A stretch of DNA of 64,000 bases. It comes from Paenibacillus sp. FSL M7-0420. Lineage in GTDB: Bacteria; Bacillota; Bacilli; Paenibacillales; Paenibacillaceae. The first letter of the stretch is position 1. Every line of letters begins with the position of its first letter. Position numbers and translations under genes: made by a program. The notes under the pieces were generated by a model that saw nothing but the letters and a program-made list of their open reading frames with translations, did no database searches and was not told the DNA's origin. This document shows positions 61,028 through 64,000 of this stretch, in pieces. The stretch is taken from positions 2,232,001 through 2,296,000 of the forward strand of contig NZ_JBBOCJ010000001.1 in assembly GCF_038002345.1 (NCBI RefSeq), written 5' to 3'.

Positions 61028-61140
61028 ATTCCGGCGGACATTAGAAGGGCTGAATCTTTTATAGAGAAGCCCTTTTTTTGTCTAATTTATAGGCTTCAAG
61101 CTATGTAAGAAGCACTAAAAGAAATTAACAAAAAGCAAAA

Positions 61141-61300
61141 GAAGCGAAGGGGAAATTTGGAACTGTAGGAGCGGTAGCGACCGCCTTTGTCACCGGATTT
61201 CCACCGCGAAGAGCGGAATAAATCAAGAAATCTGGGGACAACAGCGGCCGGAAGTCCAAATGTTCACCGCAGTGACGATGAAGCTTCAAGTTCATATCTT
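61141..61300 (+). repeat. dispersed intergenic repeat, copy B
   Basis: Aligns with copy A through GGAACTGTAGGAGCG, GGATTTCCACCGCGAA, AATCAAGAAATCTG and GACAACAGCGGCCGGA, ending CTTCAAGTTCATATC against A's ACAAGTTTAATC. Lies between the mannosidase and the regulator genes (gap 61028-61421); a T-rich end at 61070-61080 may end the cluster transcript, but the stem is weak. Confidence 0.8.
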
Positions 61301-61320
61301 AAGGGCGTTTTATTTATAGA

Positions 61321-61370
61321 TTGAACTTGAAAATATACGGACAGGGAAAAGTGACGGAGGAGAATTTGGC
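61321..61370 (+). repeat. dispersed intergenic repeat, partial copy C
   Basis: Matches only the left end of copy A: TTGAACTTGAAAATA, then GACAGGGAAAAGTG and CGGAGG(A/G)GAATT. The homology stops about 50 bp before the start of the response regulator gene. Confidence 0.75.
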
Positions 61371-61421
61371 ACCACACTCTATATAGAAATGAGCCTTGTG
61401 TAAAAAGGGGAGGCGTGCGCT

Positions 61422-62975
61422 GTGTACCGTATTCTGATTGTGGACGACGAACGCATTGAGAGAGAGGGCATTCAGCAATTAATACAGGAACACTATCCGG
61501 AAGTGGAGACCATCCTGGCGGCGAATGGCGAGATTGCGCTGGAGATCATCGGGAAGCACAGGATTGATATTCTGATTACGGATATCAAGATGCCCTTTAT
61601 GGATGGGCTGGAGTTGTCGGAGAAGGTTAGCAGCCTGGGTCTGGATATTGAAATGATCATCTTCAGCGCTTACCATGAGTTTGAATATGCGAGAAGAGCC
61701 TTGCGGACCAACATATCGAATTATTTGCTCAAGCCGGTTCATATCCCGGAGTTTCTCAGTGTGGTGAATGAGGCGGTTCAGGCCTGCGAAGACAAAGCGG
61801 CAGAGAAATTGCGGAACGAACAACTGGTGGAGGGATATAACCGGGGACTTCTGTATGAGAAGGAAAAAATGCTGCTGGACTCCCTAAACGGAGTGAAAAT
61901 AAATACGGAGGCATGGATGTCCCCCGAACTGCTGGAATATGTCCAACACAAGCATTGGCTGCATATGATTCTGGTGGATTGCCGCCGGAAGTTTTTTGAT
62001 ATTCACAACGATGAATTCATTAGGCTGTTACACGATAACCTCAGCTACGCCTTCGATTATGTCAACTTGAGCGAGCACCAGAGTATGCTGTTCGTCAAGC
62101 ACCCCTGTCCTCTCCCCAAAGAGACGCTGCGGCTGCTTGGAGATCAGCTTATCCGCGCCGCCGCCGGGAGCCTGGAGCTGAATGTGGGTCTGGTGATCGG
62201 CAGAGCGGTGAATCAGCCGCAGCAGTTATATGATGCCTATACCGAGATGGAGCAGATGCTGGAATTCAAGTTTTTCATGGATGAGTATACCCTTCTATTT
62301 GCCGATGAACCCTTTGAGCAAGCGGGCTTTGACGAGATCGAATTGAATCCGATTCTGGATAAGGTCTACCAGTGTCTGGAGTATAACGATTTTACCGGTA
62401 CGAAATACAGTATAGAGCTGCTGTTCACCTACCTGAGAACCAAGGGGCAATTCTCGTCTCTGTACACCAAGTTCATCTGTTCGGAAATTATGAAAAAGGT
62501 GGTGACGAGAGAGAAAAACCATGAGCCTGCGGAAATGAATCATTACTTGGACCAAATTCATAAGACCGTATCTCTTCAGGATCTGAAGGATCATATGTTT
62601 GCGATCCTGTCCCTCATGGAAACCGGCAGCGGAGCCAGCCCAAAGAGGTCCGCCAATCTCAAGCTGATCCGGACCATTACAGATTTAATCGACAAGGAGT
62701 ACGATCAGGATCTCTCTTTGGAGGGCATTGCGGAGAGGGTCTATTTGACACCCAGTTACCTCAGTTATTTGTTCAAGAAGGAGACAGGTCAAAGTCTCAT
62801 CCGGTACATCACGCAGGTGAGAATGGACAAAGCCGTCGAGCTGCTGAATACAACGAATATGAAGATTGTTGATATTTATAAGAAGCTGGGCTACAGAAGC
62901 TCTACCTATTTTATCCAGACGTTTCGTAATTACCATGGAGTCACTCCGGCCAGGTTCAGGGAAGGCTCTCCTTAG
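61422..62975 (+). CDS. YesN-type response regulator without an adjacent kinase
   Basis: 517 residues from GTG 61422 (AAAAGGGGAGG 8 bp upstream). The receiver domain has VDDER and phospho-acceptor Asp54 (ILITDIKMPFMDG), with K at LLKPVH. A long middle region (about 135-405) is followed by an AraC-type DNA-binding domain with two helix-turn-helix motifs (about 415-515: SLEGIAERVYLTPSYLSYLF and VDIYKKLGYRSSTYFIQTF). It looks like the partner of a YesM-type kinase, but none is adjacent in this window. It may regulate the mannosidase or the carrier-protein cluster upstream; nothing in the sequence proves it. Confidence 0.9.
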   Translation: MYRILIVDDERIEREGIQQLIQEHYPEVETILAANGEIALEIIGKHRIDILITDIKMPFMDGLELSEKVSSLGLDIEMIIFSAYHEFEYARRALRTNISNYLLKPVHIPEFLSVVNEAVQACEDKAAEKLRNEQLVEGYNRGLLYEKEKMLLDSLNGVKINTEAWMSPELLEYVQHKHWLHMILVDCRRKFFDIHNDEFIRLLHDNLSYAFDYVNLSEHQSMLFVKHPCPLPKETLRLLGDQLIRAAAGSLELNVGLVIGRAVNQPQQLYDAYTEMEQMLEFKFFMDEYTLLFADEPFEQAGFDEIELNPILDKVYQCLEYNDFTGTKYSIELLFTYLRTKGQFSSLYTKFICSEIMKKVVTREKNHEPAEMNHYLDQIHKTVSLQDLKDHMFAILSLMETGSGASPKRSANLKLIRTITDLIDKEYDQDLSLEGIAERVYLTPSYLSYLFKKETGQSLIRYITQVRMDKAVELLNTTNMKIVDIYKKLGYRSSTYFIQTFRNYHGVTPARFREGSP

Positions 62976-63021
62976 GGTTCACTCCGTCAGCTTCATCAAT
63001 CATTAGCGGTTGCCGGAAAAG

Positions 63022-63065
63022 CTCCAACTATTTCTGTTTGTAACGGATACGGGGAATAGTTGGAG
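63022..63065. repeat. 11-bp inverted repeat after the regulator gene
   Basis: CTCCAACTATT (63022-63032) is the exact complement of AATAGTTGGAG (63055-63065). With no T-run it is a weak terminator candidate. Confidence 0.5.
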
Positions 63066-63163
63066 TATGTACATTATTGTAGTATCAGATGTAATTCTGT
63101 GAATACGGGCAAATCTCTGTGGTTTCATATAACGAAGCTGCACCGGCCGTTTGAGGTTGCTCC

Positions 63164-63346
63164 TAACGGACCTGAGAGACCCTATTCCCGGGAAAAGGCC
63201 ACCTTTTACGGGTTAGCGGACTGAGGAGCCTTTATCGTCTCTCGATGAGAGGTCTAGGAGTAGAAATTCCATGAATAAGACCCATGGGGTCCGTTACTTT
63301 CAACAAGTGGTGCCTTCATCCGGAATAAGCGCGCCTCAGTCCGTTA
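63164..63346. repeat. palindromic intergenic repeat with TAACGGAC motifs
   Basis: TAACGGACCTGAG (63164) and TTAGCGGACTGAGG (63213) read forward; GTCCGTTA (63289-63296) and CCTCAGTCCGTTA (63334-63346) read inverted. The rest of the 62976-63548 gap shows no gene I can support. The two-forward, two-inverted layout is like that of the repeat at 24040-24209, with a different motif. Confidence 0.45.
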
Positions 63347-63548
63347 CGCTGGGTTAAATGCCCTTAAGGAACAACTTCCGTCTTCATCTGGGAATGGTGG
63401 AGGAGCTGGCCGCCTGGGAATGGCAGAAAAAGTCACCTGAAGGGGTTGGCTCCACTCCTGTGTCCTTCAGGCAGCATAGCGCCTCGTCCATCAGTTTAAA
63501 TCTGACGCGCTACCAGGGTGCATTAACGAAACGTGATGATGCCCCCGC

Positions 63549-64000
63549 CTATCCCTCGCCGAACATCCGCGCAATGCCCCGGAAGGTATAGGCGAGAACA
63601 TGCTCTGCCGTGCGGACGGTCAAGGCGGGGGAGGAAGGCCTCCGCAGGCGGTCCAGCAGAGCAGGCCCGAACAGGTCATGGCTTCGGGAGATTTGCCCGC
63701 CCAGCATGATGAAGTCCGGCCGGTAGCCGTCTACGTAAGGCTGGAGCAGCTCCCCGAGCCGGGCTCCGAATTCGGTGAATACCCCGCGCGCGGCAGCATT
63801 CCCCTCTCTGGCTTCATGGGCAAGCTCCTTCACATCCATGTCTGCTCCCGGAAGCCCCGCCTCCCCAATCCCGGCTTCACGGGCCAGCTTCAGGATGCCT
63901 CTTCTGGAGAACCAATCATCCGCCCTGCCGTCAAGATAAGGCTGGTCATACAGCCAGCCGTCCGGCGGGATGCCCGGTCCGGATTCCATGATCCGGGAGC
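63549..64000 (-). CDS. ROK-family protein (sugar kinase/regulator), 5' end outside the window
   Basis: The frame is open to the right edge, so only the C-terminal 149 residues are visible. SRIMESGPGIPPDGWLYD matches the segment of ROK proteins just after the phosphate-binding Gly-rich turn (usually GSGIV.DG.L..G), and DFIMLGGQISRSHDLF matches the conserved I.lGG.is strand near the C-terminus. The cysteine-rich zinc motif common to many ROK proteins is not seen in this part, where EHVLAYTFRGIARM ends the protein. It may be a glucokinase-like enzyme or a variant; the missing N-terminus would show whether a helix-turn-helix is present. Confidence 0.72.
   Translation of the reverse strand, partial: SRIMESGPGIPPDGWLYDQPYLDGRADDWFSRRGILKLAREAGIGEAGLPGADMDVKELAHEAREGNAAARGVFTEFGARLGELLQPYVDGYRPDFIMLGGQISRSHDLFGPALLDRLRRPSSPALTVRTAEHVLAYTFRGIARMFGEG

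Noticed and set aside
63358..63591. 77-codon reading frame at the right end
   Set aside because: It starts in the palindromic repeat, has no RBS and overlaps the 3' end of the ROK-family gene.

Overview
The window reads as a stretch of a Paenibacillus-like (Gram-positive, Bacillales) chromosome. The reasons are giant secreted proteins with C-terminal SLH (S-layer homology) domains, a copper-amine-oxidase-N stalk domain on a GH18-like enzyme, YesM/YesN-type two-component systems beside carbohydrate ABC transporters, a YjcZ-type sporulation microprotein, strong AGGAGG ribosome binding sites with frequent TTG/GTG starts, and dispersed intergenic palindromic repeats. Genus and species are inference; no rRNA or marker gene is present.

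Layout. 1-14.4 kb: cell-surface block with a 5'-truncated SLH protein, a 2906-residue GLUG-repeat/SLH protein and a secreted trypsin-like protease. 14.6-25.5 kb: single genes (receiver-only response regulator, MalY/PatB-type lyase, nucleoside hydrolase, secreted GH18-like protein, radical SAM protein, BASS-family transporter, chemoreceptor, CD3324-family small protein with a structured leader, APH-like kinase). 25.6-35.4 kb: a carbohydrate locus with two paralogous sugar-binding lipoproteins, two permeases, a GH43 enzyme and a YesM/YesN sensor-regulator pair. 35.8-42.1 kb: a divergent histidyl-tRNA synthetase behind a terminator-containing leader, an HD phosphohydrolase, a DbpA-type helicase, a type-A chloramphenicol acetyltransferase with a classical translational attenuator, and an ABC exporter with a Fur-like box. 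42.3-46.8 kb: YjcZ microprotein, CynX-type MFS transporter, then an iron-siderophore binding lipoprotein and a Btr-like AraC regulator whose sensor half is a paralogue of that lipoprotein; both have Fur-like boxes.

The most interesting part is 47.4-61.0 kb, just after a tRNA-Leu(CAG) gene. It is a tightly packed same-strand set: acyl carrier protein, ATP-grasp ligase, GT-B glycosyltransferase-like protein, radical SAM/SPASM enzyme, BtrH-like acyltransferase, FkbM-type methyltransferase, a three-gene ABC-2 exporter, a Gfo/Idh/MocA oxidoreductase, a second ACP, a second large BtrH-like protein fused to a discoidin-like domain, and then a GH38 alpha-mannosidase. The combination of free ACP, ATP-grasp and BtrH-like transferase recalls the acyl-carrier logic of butirosin side-chain assembly (BtrI/BtrJ/BtrH), but the aminocyclitol genes, NRPS/PKS modules and any RiPP precursor are absent. 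I infer an undescribed carrier-protein-dependent pathway to an exported, glycosylated and methylated small molecule. Copies of one dispersed intergenic repeat sit on both sides of the block in the same orientation.

The right end has a YesN-type regulator without a kinase, a palindromic intergenic stretch, and the C-terminal part of a ROK-family protein running off the window.
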